Source: Actinobacillus lignieresii
GTDB lineage: Bacteria; Pseudomonadota; Gammaproteobacteria; Enterobacterales; Pasteurellaceae
DNA: 64,000 bases
Reading direction: 5' to 3'
Assembly: GCF_900444945.1 (NCBI RefSeq)
Contig: NZ_UFRM01000001.1
Span: 6,001-70,000 of the forward strand
Shown: positions 29,391-39,994 of the stretch, piece by piece
How the letters are laid out: every line of letters starts with the position of its first letter
Numbering within the stretch: position 1 is the stretch's first letter
The notes under the pieces: model-generated
Told to the model about the DNA's origin: nothing
Database searches by the model: none
What the model saw: the letters and a program-made list of their open reading frames with translations, nothing else
Program-made: the position numbers and the translations under genes

Positions 29391-30971
29391 TTAATGTTCG
29401 CGTGTTTTAAAGAAGTTTACATCCGGATAACGCTCTTGCGCCAGATTTAAGTTCACCATTGTCGGCGCGATATAAGTTAAGTTATCGCCGCCGTCTAATG
29501 CGAGGTTCTGCTCGTTTTTGCGTTTAAATTCCTCGAATTTTTTCGTATCGGTACACTCGACCCAGCGAGCGGTTGCAACGTTTACCGCTTCGTAAATCGC
29601 TTCCACGTTATATTCGGTTTTCAGACGAGAAACTACCACGTCAAACTGGAGTACACCGACCGCACCGACGATCAAGTCATTGTTCATTAACGGACGGAAC
29701 ACCTGTACCGCACCTTCTTCCGAAAGCTGAACTAAACCTTTTAACAATTGTTTTTGCTTGAGCGGGTCTTTCAAACGAATACGGCGGAATAGTTCCGGCG
29801 CAAAGTTCGGAATACCGGTAAATTTCATCACTTCACCTTGGGTGAAAGTATCGCCGATTTGGATCGTGCCGTGGTTATGTAAACCGATAATATCGCCGGC
29901 GTAAGCTTCTTCAGCGTGTGAACGGTCGCCCGCCATAAAGGTTAAGGCATCGGAAATCACCACATCTTTACCGATACGCACGTGTTTTAGTTTCATACCT
30001 TTTTCGTATTTGCCTGAAACAACGCGCATAAATGCCACTCGGTCACGGTGTTTTGGATCCATATTCGCTTGGATCTTAAATACGAAACCTGAGAATTTTT
30101 CTTCACTCGATTCGACCGTACGCACATCGGTTTGACGTGCTTGCGGTTTTGGCGCCCATTCGGTTAAACCGTCTAAGAAATGATCGACACCGAAGTTACC
30201 TAATGCAGTACCAAAAAATACCGGTGTGAGTTCGCCGTTAATAAATGCGTCGTGATCAAACTCGTTTGACGCACCTTGCACTAATTCTAATTCTTCACGT
30301 AACTGGTTTGCTAAATCATCGCCGACTGCGGCATCAAGTTCAGGGCTATTTAAGCCTTTAACAATACGTACTTCTTGAATGGTTGAGCCTTGACCGGATT
30401 GGTAAAGATAGGTTTCGTCTTTGGCAATATGATAGACGCCTTTAAATAATTTTCCGCAGCCGATCGGCCATGTAATCGGCGCACAACGAATTTTTAATAC
30501 GCTTTCAACTTCATCTAGTAACTCCATCGGATCACGGATATCACGGTCGAGTTTGTTCATAAAAGTTAAGATCGGCGTATCACGCAGACGAGTCACTTCC
30601 ATTAATTTGATCGTACGTTCCTCAACACCTTTTGCACTGTCGATAACCATTAAGCAGCTATCTACCGCAGTCAATGTGCGGTAAGTATCTTCGGAGAAGT
30701 CCTCGTGTCCGGGGGTATCTAATAAATTAACCAAACAATCATTGTAAGGAAATTGCATTACGGACGTTGTAATAGAGATACCACGTTGTTTTTCCATTTC
30801 CATCCAGTCGGATTTTGCGTGTGCGCTCGAGCCTTTGCCTTTTACCGAACCGGCGGTTTGGATCGCATTTCCGTAAAGTAAAACTTTTTCGGTAATCGTG
30901 GTTTTACCCGCATCGGGGTGAGAAATAATCGCAAAGGTGCGACGTTTATTGACTTCTTGTGGATATGACAT
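29391..30971 (-). CDS. prfC: Peptide chain release factor 3 (RF3)
   Basis: Translational GTPase that recycles RF1/RF2 from the ribosome after termination. 526 aa, close to E. coli (529). G1 SHPDAGKTT (about 17-25), G2 region RGISITTS, G3 [12 protein letters not shown]4 NKLDRD. Monocistronic: the neighbouring DUF805 genes diverge and its terminator is immediately downstream. A terminator-like hairpin lies in its own leader at 31001-31020. Confidence 0.97.
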   Translation of the reverse strand: MSYPQEVNKRRTFAIISHPDAGKTTITEKVLLYGNAIQTAGSVKGKGSSAHAKSDWMEMEKQRGISITTSVMQFPYNDCLVNLLDTPGHEDFSEDTYRTLTAVDSCLMVIDSAKGVEERTIKLMEVTRLRDTPILTFMNKLDRDIRDPMELLDEVESVLKIRCAPITWPIGCGKLFKGVYHIAKDETYLYQSGQGSTIQEVRIVKGLNSPELDAAVGDDLANQLREELELVQGASNEFDHDAFINGELTPVFFGTALGNFGVDHFLDGLTEWAPKPQARQTDVRTVESSEEKFSGFVFKIQANMDPKHRDRVAFMRVVSGKYEKGMKLKHVRIGKDVVISDALTFMAGDRSHAEEAYAGDIIGLHNHGTIQIGDTFTQGEVMKFTGIPNFAPELFRRIRLKDPLKQKQLLKGLVQLSEEGAVQVFRPLMNNDLIVGAVGVLQFDVVVSRLKTEYNVEAIYEAVNVATARWVECTDTKKFEEFKRKNEQNLALDGGDNLTYIAPTMVNLNLAQERYPDVNFFKTREH

Positions 30972-31000
30972 GCTTTTCTCTAGGTTAAAATTAAAACAAA

Positions 31001-31020
31001 AAGGGTGGACGTGCCACCTT
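31001..31020 (-). terminator. Terminator-like hairpin in the prfC leader
   Basis: On the minus strand AAGGTGG-CACGT-CCACC is followed by CTTTTTG, ending about 30 bp before the prfC start. No minus-strand gene lies upstream, so it would act on the prfC transcript itself (attenuator) if it terminates at all. Confidence 0.45.
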
Positions 31021-31166
31021 AAAAATATTGTTCTATTTTCGCTGATTTATGCCTTCAGAACAACCTAAGTACGCAAATTTATTCAAATTACGTGACAAGC
31101 GGTTCGATTTATTTCAAAATTTGTAAAAAGATTAAAAAATGTTCATTAAAAATAAGGGAGAGACCA

Positions 31167-31634
31167 ATGGAGTGGTGTATTTATGCGGTACGTAATACCT
31201 TTAATTATCAGGGGAGAGCGAAACGAACCGAGTTTATTTGGTTTATTTTAATTTACGAATTAAGCGATTGGGTTATTGCATTGATTGCCAAGCTTGCTTT
31301 TGCTTTACGTTTAGCGCACCTTTCCGACGATTTGCATATTTTAAATAGTCTTTTAGATATTTTATTATTGCTGCCGATGTCCAGCGTAACGGTAAGACGG
31401 CTTCATGATTTAGGCTATTCCGGCTGGTGGCAATCCTATTTATTGACGATGAATATCGTAGCTATGATACTAACTTATCTCATACCTAAACATAGCTTGA
31501 ATGCTATGTTAGATACCAAATTCGGTACGTTTTGGTCACTGCTTTTGGTCATTTATTTTATACAAATCATTTTCTTAATATTTAAGCGAGGCCAAGCGTT
31601 TACCAATCGCTACGGCAAGCAATCGCATAGTTAA
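31167..31634 (+). CDS. DUF805 family membrane protein (first of a tandem pair)
   Basis: Small inner-membrane protein of unknown function. ATG at 31167 is chosen for its AAGGGAG ribosome binding site six bases upstream and gives 155 aa; an in-frame ATG exists 25 codons earlier without such a site. DUF805 hallmarks: aromatic N terminus, NTFNYQGRAKRTEF (residues about 10-23), and RRLHDLGYSGWWQ (about 77-89) between membrane helices; about four helices. A paralogue follows after 46 bp. Confidence 0.85.
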   Translation: MEWCIYAVRNTFNYQGRAKRTEFIWFILIYELSDWVIALIAKLAFALRLAHLSDDLHILNSLLDILLLLPMSSVTVRRLHDLGYSGWWQSYLLTMNIVAMILTYLIPKHSLNAMLDTKFGTFWSLLLVIYFIQIIFLIFKRGQAFTNRYGKQSHS

Positions 31635-31680
31635 AATAATAAACAATTTTCATCATTTTAAATAAGGAGTCAGCGTAAAA

Positions 31681-32196
31681 ATGAATTGGTTTTTATTAGT
31701 CTTGAAGAAAACGTTTAATTTTAAAGATCGCGCCAGACGTAGAGAATACGGTTGGTTCTATTTAATTAATATTTTGATTGTGATTACGTTCAATATTTTA
31801 GTGAGCGTATGTGTCGCTATCGGATTAGAAGATCTCGGTATCGGCTTAAATTCTCTCTCGTATTTATATCAGCTGCTTACCGCCGTTACGGCAATTAGTC
31901 TTACCACGCGCCGTTTACACGATTTGGGCTGGTCGGGATGGTGGCAGTTATTGCCCTATGCCGTTGCAGTCATGTTCGGAATTGCGACAATCTTCTCTTT
32001 AGAGAAAGAATTGGGCGGTGCAATTATCGGAACGGAGTATGCGCTTTACGGTTCAACCGTTTTCGGCGGCATCGCAGTTATTGTTTTTTCGTTGTTACTT
32101 TTATTTAAAGACGGGCAACGCTTTAGCAACAAATATGGCGAAGATCCGAAAGCGGTTAAAAATAGCAATGAAGTTACAAATTCCTTAACCGTATAA
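31681..32196 (+). CDS. DUF805 family membrane protein (second of a tandem pair)
   Basis: Paralogue of the preceding gene. 171 aa, about four membrane helices, with the same two blocks: KTFNFKDRARRREYGWFY near the N terminus and RRLHDLGWSGWWQLLPY. The C terminus FKDGQRFSNKYGEDPK parallels the first copy's FKRGQAFTNRYGKQ. An AAGGAG ribosome binding site precedes the ATG. Followed by a strong terminator, so the pair forms a two-gene unit. Function unknown for the family. Confidence 0.85.
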   Translation: MNWFLLVLKKTFNFKDRARRREYGWFYLINILIVITFNILVSVCVAIGLEDLGIGLNSLSYLYQLLTAVTAISLTTRRLHDLGWSGWWQLLPYAVAVMFGIATIFSLEKELGGAIIGTEYALYGSTVFGGIAVIVFSLLLLFKDGQRFSNKYGEDPKAVKNSNEVTNSLTV

Positions 32197-32209
32197 ATTC
32201 GGCGAAATC

Positions 32210-32241
32210 AGGGCATTTTCCTTGTGGAAAATGCCCTTTTT
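32210..32241 (+). terminator. Intrinsic terminator after the DUF805 pair
   Basis: Perfect 11-bp stem GGGCATTTTCC / GGAAAATGCCC (32211-32221, 32226-32236), loop TTGT, then TTTTT. Confidence 0.92.
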
Positions 32242-32322
32242 GCCTACAATAATAACTTTTCATTTTAGGTTAGGGCTTTTTCCCGTTAATCGAGTAGGAC
32301 AGATAATTAAATAGGACAGAAA

Positions 32323-32907
32323 ATGTCGCAAATTAAACTTATCGTTGGATTAGCTAACCCGGGGGCGAAATACGAAGATACTCGCCATAACGCCGGTGAA
32401 TGGCTAATTAATGAAATTGCCCGTCAATTTAATGTCAGCTTAAAAGAAGAAGCGAAATTCTTCGGAAAAGTCGCAAAAATTAATGCGGCAGGCGGTGAAG
32501 TTCGTTTACTTGTACCGACGACCTTTATGAATTTAAGCGGTAAAGCGGTCGGCGCTTTAGCAAATTTCTATCGTATTAAATCGGAAGAAATCTTAGTCGC
32601 TCACGATGAATTGGATTTACCGCCCGGTGTGGCAAAAATTAAGCAGGGTGGTGGTCACGGCGGTCATAACGGTCTGAAAGATATTATTGCCAGCCTTGGC
32701 AACAGTAATAATTTTTACCGTGTGCGTATCGGTATCGGGCATCCGGGCAGTAAAGAATTGGTTGCCGGTTATGTATTGGGTAAACCAAGTCCGCAAGATC
32801 AAGAAAAAATTAATGCGGCGGTGGATGAAGCCGGCCGCTGTGTTGATCTTTTACTGAAAGATGGTATTACAAAAGCGACTAATCGATTAAATGCGTTTAA
32901 AGCTTGA
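32323..32907 (+). CDS. pth: Peptidyl-tRNA hydrolase
   Basis: Cleaves peptidyl-tRNA released by drop-off, returning tRNA to the pool. 194 aa, family length. N-terminal [20 protein letters not shown] holds the catalytic His region (TRHNAG); [18 protein letters not shown] and [13 protein letters not shown] are the conserved blocks. Paired with ychF 108 bp downstream, as in E. coli, with a weak CGGTC/GACCG-T6 hairpin (32940-32962) between them. Confidence 0.97.
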   Translation: MSQIKLIVGLANPGAKYEDTRHNAGEWLINEIARQFNVSLKEEAKFFGKVAKINAAGGEVRLLVPTTFMNLSGKAVGALANFYRIKSEEILVAHDELDLPPGVAKIKQGGGHGGHNGLKDIIASLGNSNNFYRVRIGIGHPGSKELVAGYVLGKPSPQDQEKINAAVDEAGRCVDLLLKDGITKATNRLNAFKA

Positions 32908-33015
32908 AACTTTTAGCTATCTGACAGAATTATGATAAGCGGTCAAATTTAGACCGTTTTTTACCAATTTATTTCGAGGTAAAATTGTGACCTCGTATCT
33001 TTAATAGGAAAAATT

Positions 33016-34107
33016 ATGGGATTTAAATGTGGTATTGTGGGTTTACCGAACGTTGGTAAATCAACTCTTTTCAATGCACTTACTAAAGCCGGTATTGAAG
33101 CGGCTAACTATCCGTTCTGTACTATCGAACCGAACACGGGTGTGGTACCGATGCCGGATCCGCGCTTAGACGCATTAGCGGAAATCGTTAAACCTGAGCG
33201 TGTACTTCCAACCACAATGGAATTTGTGGACATTGCGGGTTTAGTTGCCGGTGCAAGTAAAGGAGAAGGTTTAGGCAATAAATTCTTAGCCAATATTCGT
33301 GAAACCGATGCGATCGGTCACGTAGTGCGTTGTTTTGAAAATGACGATATCGTACACGTTGCCGGTAAAATAGATCCGGCGGATGATATTGAAATCATCA
33401 ATACCGAACTGGCGTTAGCGGATTTAGACAGCTGCGAACGTGCGATTCAACGTTTACAAAAACGTGCGAAAGGCGGCGATAAAGACGCGAAATTCGAATT
33501 ATCAATTATGGAAAAAATCTTACCGGTGCTTGAAAATGCCGGAATGATTCGTTCCGTTGATTTAGATAAAGACGAATTACACGCAATCAAAGGTTATAAC
33601 TTCTTAACCTTAAAACCGACTATGTACATTGCGAACGTGAATGAAGACGGTTTTGAAAACAACCCGTATTTAGATCGTGTGCGTGAAATCGCCGAGAAAG
33701 AAGGTGCTGTAGTGGTGCCGGTATGTGCTGCGATTGAATCGGAAATCGCCGAGTTGGATGATGAAGAAAAAGTCGAGTTTTTACAAGATTTAGGCATTGA
33801 AGAACCGGGTTTAAACCGTGTTATTCGTGCCGGTTACCGTTTATTAAACCTGCAAACTTACTTTACCGCAGGTGTGAAAGAAGTGCGTGCTTGGACGGTT
33901 TCCGTCGGTGCAACCGCACCGAAAGCGGCGGCGGTTATTCATACCGACTTCGAAAAAGGTTTTATTCGTGCGGAAGTGATCGCCTATGACGATTTTATTC
34001 AGTTTAAAGGTGAAAACGGTGCGAAAGACGCCGGTAAATGGCGTTTGGAAGGTAAAGATTATATCGTACAAGACGGCGATGTAATGCACTTCCGCTTTAA
34101 CGTATAA
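33016..34107 (+). CDS. ychF: YchF (EngD), Obg-family ribosome-binding ATPase
   Basis: Universally conserved P-loop protein that prefers ATP and binds ribosomes; linked to oxidative stress control. 363 aa as in E. coli. G1 [14 protein letters not shown] (about 9-22), G3 [17 protein letters not shown], the altered G4 NVNEDG instead of NKxD (basis for ATP preference), and a C-terminal TGS domain ending in VMHFRFNV. Confidence 0.97.
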   Translation: MGFKCGIVGLPNVGKSTLFNALTKAGIEAANYPFCTIEPNTGVVPMPDPRLDALAEIVKPERVLPTTMEFVDIAGLVAGASKGEGLGNKFLANIRETDAIGHVVRCFENDDIVHVAGKIDPADDIEIINTELALADLDSCERAIQRLQKRAKGGDKDAKFELSIMEKILPVLENAGMIRSVDLDKDELHAIKGYNFLTLKPTMYIANVNEDGFENNPYLDRVREIAEKEGAVVVPVCAAIESEIAELDDEEKVEFLQDLGIEEPGLNRVIRAGYRLLNLQTYFTAGVKEVRAWTVSVGATAPKAAAVIHTDFEKGFIRAEVIAYDDFIQFKGENGAKDAGKWRLEGKDYIVQDGDVMHFRFNV

Positions 34108-34130
34108 TTTGCAAAAATAACCGAAATTTG

Positions 34131-34164
34131 ACCGCTTGTGAAAGAGTACAAGCGGTTATTTTTT
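34131..34164 (+). terminator. USS-type terminator after ychF
   Basis: Opposed USS copies ACCGCTTGT (34131-34139) and ACAAGCGGT (34148-34156), 8-nt loop, followed by TATTTTTT. Confidence 0.8.
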
Positions 34165-34178
34165 AGGAGAAATTGACC

Positions 34179-34616
34179 ATGGAACTCAAACTTCCCCCGC
34201 CGCTTTTATTTATTCTGTCCGCTATATTGATTTACTTTTTGCCTCAAGCCGAAGTTTATTTTATTCCTAAAGCATTCGGTTATTTGTTTCTGTTACTGAG
34301 CGCTATTGTCGGCTTGATGAGTGTTTATGCGTTTTTTAAAGAGAAAACGGCATTTACGCCGCTAGATCCGACTCAAACAAATAAACTTGTGGTACAAGGT
34401 ATTTATCGCGTAAGTCGTAATCCGATGTATTTATCGCTGGTGTTAGCGCTGATGGCATGGGGAATTTGGCTGAACAGCTATTTTGCTATTCTAGTGATTG
34501 CCGGATTTATGTGGTATGTCGATCGCTTTCAAATTATTCCCGAAGAACGTGTTTTAGTACAGAAATTTGGCAAGGATTTTACGGATTATCAAACGAAAGT
34601 TCGTAAGTGGCTGTGA
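34179..34616 (+). CDS. Isoprenylcysteine carboxyl methyltransferase-like membrane protein
   Basis: Small polytopic protein of the ICMT/PEMT methyltransferase-like family. ATG at 34179 sits 8 bases after AGGAGA and gives 145 aa (an upstream TTG at 34173 is too close to that site). About four membrane helices. The family block GIYRVSRNPMYLS (about 72-84) and the C-terminal EERVLVQKFGKDFTDY (SAM-site region) are present. Bacterial substrates are generally unknown, so the activity is only inferred. Confidence 0.8.
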   Translation: MELKLPPPLLFILSAILIYFLPQAEVYFIPKAFGYLFLLLSAIVGLMSVYAFFKEKTAFTPLDPTQTNKLVVQGIYRVSRNPMYLSLVLALMAWGIWLNSYFAILVIAGFMWYVDRFQIIPEERVLVQKFGKDFTDYQTKVRKWL

Positions 34617-34626
34617 GAAAGATAAA

Positions 34627-34650
34627 AAAACCTCGATTGCTCGAGGTTTT
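34627..34650. terminator. Bidirectional terminator
   Basis: AAAACCTCGA / TCGAGGTTTT (34627-34636, 34641-34650), 4-nt loop, with A and T tracts on either side, between convergent genes. Confidence 0.88.
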
Positions 34651-34665
34651 ATATAATTTCAACCG

Positions 34666-34941
34666 TTATTTGAATTCATAACGACGAATAGTCGTTAAAT
34701 CGGAATCTTTTTGTTCGGTTTTTTCTGATAGATTCACGCGAGCTCCGACAGCGGCATGAGGGTCATTCTTACGAGTAAGCGTAACAATTTCGCCACTATC
34801 TTTTTGCACGGTTAATTCAACAGTATCTTGAGATAAATTTTTGCTGTTTAATACTGTTGCATTTCCCTTATCGGCATAGAAATCTTGAGTACAAGCTGCA
34901 AGTGTTACAGCCGCCAATAGAGCAAGAGAAAATTTTTTCAT
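34666..34941 (-). CDS. Small putative lipoprotein, unknown function
   Basis: 91 aa with a clear lipoprotein signal peptide (MKKFSLALLAAVTLAAC, lipobox LAAC, Cys17). The mature part is about 75 residues, charged, probably beta-rich (TVELTVQKDSGEIVTLTRK). The first residues (MKKFSLA) match those of the next lipoprotein upstream, and the segment on a dicarboxylate-rich strand resembles the neighbour's VIRKDDGKEIVVVQKK, so the two may share a fold. Ribosome binding site AAGGAT-like (minus strand). Genus-level function not recognised. Confidence 0.7.
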   Translation of the reverse strand: MKKFSLALLAAVTLAACTQDFYADKGNATVLNSKNLSQDTVELTVQKDSGEIVTLTRKNDPHAAVGARVNLSEKTEQKDSDLTTIRRYEFK

Positions 34942-34971
34942 TATGTATGTATCCTTAGGAGGTAAACGAAG

Positions 34972-35436
34972 TTACAGCACAGACACGTTCAAGTCTGAAT
35001 TGGATCCGACAATTCTAACACGTTTGCCGGGTACGAAACCATCTTCTTTTTTCTGAACGACCACGATTTCTTTACCGTCGTCTTTACGAATTACCATCTC
35101 TAACGAAGAAACTTGGCTGACTTTTTCTTCAACCGTGCTACCGATTACCGCACCGGCAATCGCACCGACCGCCGTCGCTACCGCACGACCGCTACCGCCA
35201 CCGATAGTCGAACCGGTAATACCGCCGAGCGCACCGCCGCCAAGCGTTCCTAATACACCTTGGTTATCCGCCTGAATTTTTACATCACGAACAGAAACGA
35301 TGGTACCGTAGCTGATTGAACGCGCTTCTTTCGCTTGGCTTGAGCTGTAAACACTACCGCTATAAATATCGGTATTTGCACAACCGACAAGGGTTAAACT
35401 TGCAAATAAAGCCGCTGCTAAACTAAATTTTTTCAT
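34972..35436 (-). CDS. SlyB/Pcp-like outer-membrane lipoprotein with glycine zipper
   Basis: 154 aa from the ATG at 35436, which is 9 bases after a GGAG site; a TTG 15 bases earlier overlaps that site and is unlikely. Lipoprotein signal (MKKFSLAAALFASLTLVGC). A central glycine-zipper block (LGTLGGGALGGITGSTIGGG and following GAIAGAVIGS) is the hallmark of the SlyB / 17-kDa surface antigen family, followed by a C-terminal beta domain (VIRKDDGKEIVVVQKK, VPGKRVRIVG). Likely an envelope-stabilising lipoprotein. 30 bp upstream of the smaller lipoprotein, probably co-transcribed. Confidence 0.85.
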   Translation of the reverse strand: MKKFSLAAALFASLTLVGCANTDIYSGSVYSSSQAKEARSISYGTIVSVRDVKIQADNQGVLGTLGGGALGGITGSTIGGGSGRAVATAVGAIAGAVIGSTVEEKVSQVSSLEMVIRKDDGKEIVVVQKKEDGFVPGKRVRIVGSNSDLNVSVL

Positions 35437-35462
35437 ATTTTTCTTCTCCAATGAAAAATTGC

Positions 35463-36059
35463 TCAGAAATTACTCTCTGAATGAATAATTTCAGTTATAC
35501 CATAAGGGTGGAGCTTTAGACAACAAGGATTACAATAAGTTTTATTTTTTAACGAAATCGCAATACTCGGATTCGGTAAACGTTCGCCTGCTACTTTAGG
35601 CTGACTGATCTTAAGATCAAGATTGGCATTAATTTTTAAATGAAATTGTTTTAAGGTACGTTCAACCCATTGCTCAACCGTTTCGTTTTTCTTCATTGGG
35701 TAAATTATTTCAATATGTTCCCAACCTTGTTGCGGATAAACTTTATCTTTCGGGAACGGTAACTCGATAATCGAAACCGTTTGTCCTAAAAAAGACAACG
35801 GCTGATTGAGTTTGATAAGGGCTATCGGCCGTCCGTTTACTTCGCTTTCTTTCAATAATTCACCGTTTTCTAGCAAGATCGAACGCCACCGTTCGGCGGT
35901 TTGCCACTCATTCATTCTGACCGCTAAATGGTCAATTTCAAATTGACTCAAATCCAACATTGCCAAATGAGCTATTTGCTGAATTTTTTGTTGAAATTCA
36001 GAAAAATCGCCAAAACAAGCGGTCGTTTTCTCGTAAAATTTTGCATTTTCTTGTATCAT
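35463..36059 (-). CDS. yecM: YecM family protein
   Basis: 198 aa of the YecM family, which has a VOC-like (glyoxalase fold) metal-binding structure of unknown activity. Recognisable segments: IDHLAVRMNEWQTAERW with a candidate metal histidine, RPIALIKLNQPL, and WEHIEIIYP. In E. coli yecM also neighbours argS; here it diverges from argS. Function unknown. Confidence 0.8.
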   Translation of the reverse strand: MIQENAKFYEKTTACFGDFSEFQQKIQQIAHLAMLDLSQFEIDHLAVRMNEWQTAERWRSILLENGELLKESEVNGRPIALIKLNQPLSFLGQTVSIIELPFPKDKVYPQQGWEHIEIIYPMKKNETVEQWVERTLKQFHLKINANLDLKISQPKVAGERLPNPSIAISLKNKTYCNPCCLKLHPYGITEIIHSESNF

Positions 36060-36156
36060 AGAGCGTTTTCCCTTTTAGGTGCGATTTGACGCACTCTTCG
36101 GATTTTTTAAATTAAATGTCGTGCAAAAATAGCACGTTGAAAAAGGTTATAGATTC

Positions 36157-37884
36157 GTGAATATTCAACAGATTTTATCAGACAAAATTAAACAAGCAAT
36201 GATTGCGGCAGGGGCGGACAGCAATGTCGAGCCGCTAGTGCGCCAATCGGGTAAACCGGAATTCGGCGATTATCAAGCAAACGGCGCAATGGGCGCAGCA
36301 AAAAAATTAGGTATGAACCCACGTGAGTTTGCACAGAAAATTTTGGATAACGCAGATTTAAACGGCATTGCCGATAAATTAGAAGTTGCCGGTCCGGGCT
36401 TTATCAATATTTTCTTGAACCAAGCATGGTTAGCAAATCAAGCAAGTGAAGCATTACAAGCGGTCAATTTCGGGATTAAAACTGCAAATCCGCAAACGAT
36501 CGTGATCGACTATTCTTCGCCGAACGTAGCGAAAGAAATGCACGTAGGTCACTTACGTTCAACCATTATCGGTGATGCGGTGGTGCGTACTTTAGAATTT
36601 TTAGGTAATAAAGTGATTCGTGCCAACCACGTTGGCGACTGGGGTACGCAATTCGGTATGTTAATTGCTTACTTGGAGAAAATGGAAAACGAACACGCCA
36701 GCCAAATGGAATTAAGCGATTTGGAAGCGTTCTACCGTGCGGCAAAAGAGCATTACGATAGTGATGAAGTATTTGCCGAAAAAGCACGTAACTATGTGGT
36801 GAAACTCCAAGGCGGTGATGAATATTGCCGTACGATGTGGAAAAAATTAGTCGATATTACCATGCACCACAACCAAGAAAACTACGATCGTTTAAATGTG
36901 ACGCTTTCGGAAAAAGATGTGATGGGCGAAAGCCTCTACAACCCGATGTTGCCGGAAATCGTGGCGGATCTCAAAGCAAAAGGTTTAGCGGTAGAAGACG
37001 ACGGTGCGTTGGTGGTGTTCTTAGAAGAATTTAAGAACAAAGACGGTGACCCGATGGGTGTTATCGTACAGAAAAAAGACGGTGGTTTCTTATATACCAC
37101 GACGGATATTGCCGCAGCGAAATATCGCTATGAAACCTTAAATGCGGATCGTGTGTTAGTGTTCTCGGATTCTCGCCAAGCACAACATATGCAACAAGCG
37201 TGGTTAATTACTCGTAAAGCGGGTTATGTGCCGGAAAGTTTCAGCCTTGAACATCCGTTCTTCGGAATGATGTTAGGCAAAGACGGCAAGCCGTTTAAAA
37301 CTCGTTCGGGCGGTACGGTTAAATTAAAAGATTTATTAGATGAAGCGGTTGAGCGTGCGGATAAATTAATTTCAGAGCGTTCAACGGATTTAACCGCAGC
37401 AGAAAAAGCGGCGGTGGTGGAAGCGGTTGCTATCGGTTCGGTTAAATATTCGGATCTCTCGAAAAACCGTACTACAGACTACGTATTCGACTGGGATAAT
37501 ATGCTGACCTTCGAAGGCAACACCGCACCGTATATGCAGTACGCTTATACGCGTATTCGTTCAATCTTCAACCGTGCCGGCATTGATGTAAAAGGCCTAA
37601 ACGGCGCAATTAATTTAACTGAAGATAAAGAACGTGCGTTAGCGGTTAAACTTTTACAGTTTGAAGAAGCATTAAACGGTGTAGCAAAAGACGGTATGCC
37701 GCATATTCTTTGCCAATACTTATACGAATTAGCCGGCGCATTCTCAAGTTTCTACGAAGCTTGCCCGATGCTGAATGCGGAAGAAAACGTGAAAAACAGC
37801 CGCTTACGTTTAGCCGCATTAACGGCGAAAACGCTAAAACAAGGTTTAGAACTCTTGGGTATTAAGACGATTGAAAAAATGTAA
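36157..37884 (+). CDS. argS: Arginyl-tRNA synthetase
   Basis: Class I aminoacyl-tRNA synthetase charging tRNA-Arg. 575 aa (E. coli 577). HIGH-type signature MHVGHLRST (about 128-136, in [13 protein letters not shown]) and the N-terminal tRNA-binding (Add-1) domain (about 1-90). The C-terminal anticodon-binding domain includes [12 protein letters not shown]. As in most ArgRS there is no perfect KMSKS. ATG at 36157 is preceded by a weak ribosome binding site. Confidence 0.97.
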   Translation: MNIQQILSDKIKQAMIAAGADSNVEPLVRQSGKPEFGDYQANGAMGAAKKLGMNPREFAQKILDNADLNGIADKLEVAGPGFINIFLNQAWLANQASEALQAVNFGIKTANPQTIVIDYSSPNVAKEMHVGHLRSTIIGDAVVRTLEFLGNKVIRANHVGDWGTQFGMLIAYLEKMENEHASQMELSDLEAFYRAAKEHYDSDEVFAEKARNYVVKLQGGDEYCRTMWKKLVDITMHHNQENYDRLNVTLSEKDVMGESLYNPMLPEIVADLKAKGLAVEDDGALVVFLEEFKNKDGDPMGVIVQKKDGGFLYTTTDIAAAKYRYETLNADRVLVFSDSRQAQHMQQAWLITRKAGYVPESFSLEHPFFGMMLGKDGKPFKTRSGGTVKLKDLLDEAVERADKLISERSTDLTAAEKAAVVEAVAIGSVKYSDLSKNRTTDYVFDWDNMLTFEGNTAPYMQYAYTRIRSIFNRAGIDVKGLNGAINLTEDKERALAVKLLQFEEALNGVAKDGMPHILCQYLYELAGAFSSFYEACPMLNAEENVKNSRLRLAALTAKTLKQGLELLGIKTIEKM

Positions 37885-37892
37885 TGAAACGT

Positions 37893-39203
<1,311 letters not shown>

Positions 39204-39217
39204 TCCCAGCTAATGAC

Positions 39218-39265
39218 AAGCGGTTGAATTTGCGAAAAAATTTGCAAATTCGACCGCTTTTTATT
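39218..39265 (+). terminator. USS-type terminator after obgE
   Basis: AAGCGGTTGAATTTGC (39218-39233) pairs with GCAAATTCGACCGCTT (39244-39259) with one G-U, then a T-rich tail. Immediately before the next gene. Confidence 0.78.
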
Positions 39266-39277
39266 TGAGGAACCAAA

Positions 39278-39889
39278 ATGCTAAATGCCAAAAGTTGTGA
39301 ATTATTCGAAATCCCGTTTTTTCAATTTGCGCAAATGAAAAAATATTGTCCGGAAGATATTCCGTTGATAAAAGCAAATTACAAAGCGGAGTGGCAAAAA
39401 TGGAAAGCGTTGCATTTAGAAGTGGCACGTCAGCTCGGTATGCCGTTTGCCGAACCGCATATTGAAAAATGGTGTAACGGTTGGCAGGTGAGGTCGCACT
39501 TTTTTGCGTATTACAAATATGAATTTAACCGCAATTCTGCGGCAATCTTATCGGTGATTTTAAATCGCCGCCGTTTACAGGTGTGTTTGGATTGGCATTG
39601 TTACCGAGCGGATCGTTCGCAGATTTCATTGGCTCAATATAACCAATGGCTGGAAAAATTAGACCGCTTGCAATACCAAGATTTTGAGGTGTGGCACGGT
39701 GCGGAAAGTGAATATGCCGATTTTAAAACACTTAAAGAAACTGATTCGTTGTTACTTGAAAATGAAGAGGATTTTTGGTGCATCGGGCGCAATATTGAAA
39801 AAGCCGATTTGGATCAGATTGATGTAGCGGAATTTATTTACCAAACGATTCGAAAATTATTACCTCTGTATGAAGCGTGTCATCAGTAG
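39278..39889 (+). CDS. Conserved protein of unknown function
   Basis: 203 aa, soluble, no signal peptide or membrane segment. Rich in Trp, Tyr, Cys and Arg (WQKWKALHLEVARQLG, WCNGWQVRSHFFAYYKYEF, VCLDWHCYRADRSQ). I recognise a similar Pasteurellaceae protein but no characterised domain. Aromatic/basic clusters could suit nucleic-acid or nucleotide binding; that is speculation. It has its own ribosome binding site (TTGAGGAACC) 13 bp after the obgE terminator, and it converges with rlmB. Confidence 0.72.
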   Translation: MLNAKSCELFEIPFFQFAQMKKYCPEDIPLIKANYKAEWQKWKALHLEVARQLGMPFAEPHIEKWCNGWQVRSHFFAYYKYEFNRNSAAILSVILNRRRLQVCLDWHCYRADRSQISLAQYNQWLEKLDRLQYQDFEVWHGAESEYADFKTLKETDSLLLENEEDFWCIGRNIEKADLDQIDVAEFIYQTIRKLLPLYEACHQ

Positions 39890-39892
39890 AGA

Positions 39893-39980
39893 AAATATGG
39901 AAGAGACAAGCGGTTAAATTTTTAGCAAACTTTGCAAATGCCCAGTGACTTAAGATGAAACTTTATCATCTTCCATATTT
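39893..39980. repeat. Inverted repeat between convergent genes
   Basis: Perfect 12-bp pair AAATATGGAAGA (39893-39904) and TCTTCCATATTT (39969-39980), 64 nt apart, with a nested AAGATGA/TCATCTT pair (39952-39972) and a USS-like AAGCGGTT. It covers the gap to rlmB. Could terminate either transcript, but T tracts are poor. Confidence 0.5.
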
Positions 39981-39994
39981 GAAGAAATTAGCGC

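Noticed and set aside
33200..33300. ychF G4 motif lacking NKxD as a defect
   Set aside because: The NxxE-type motif is the normal state of the YchF subfamily and underlies its preference for ATP.
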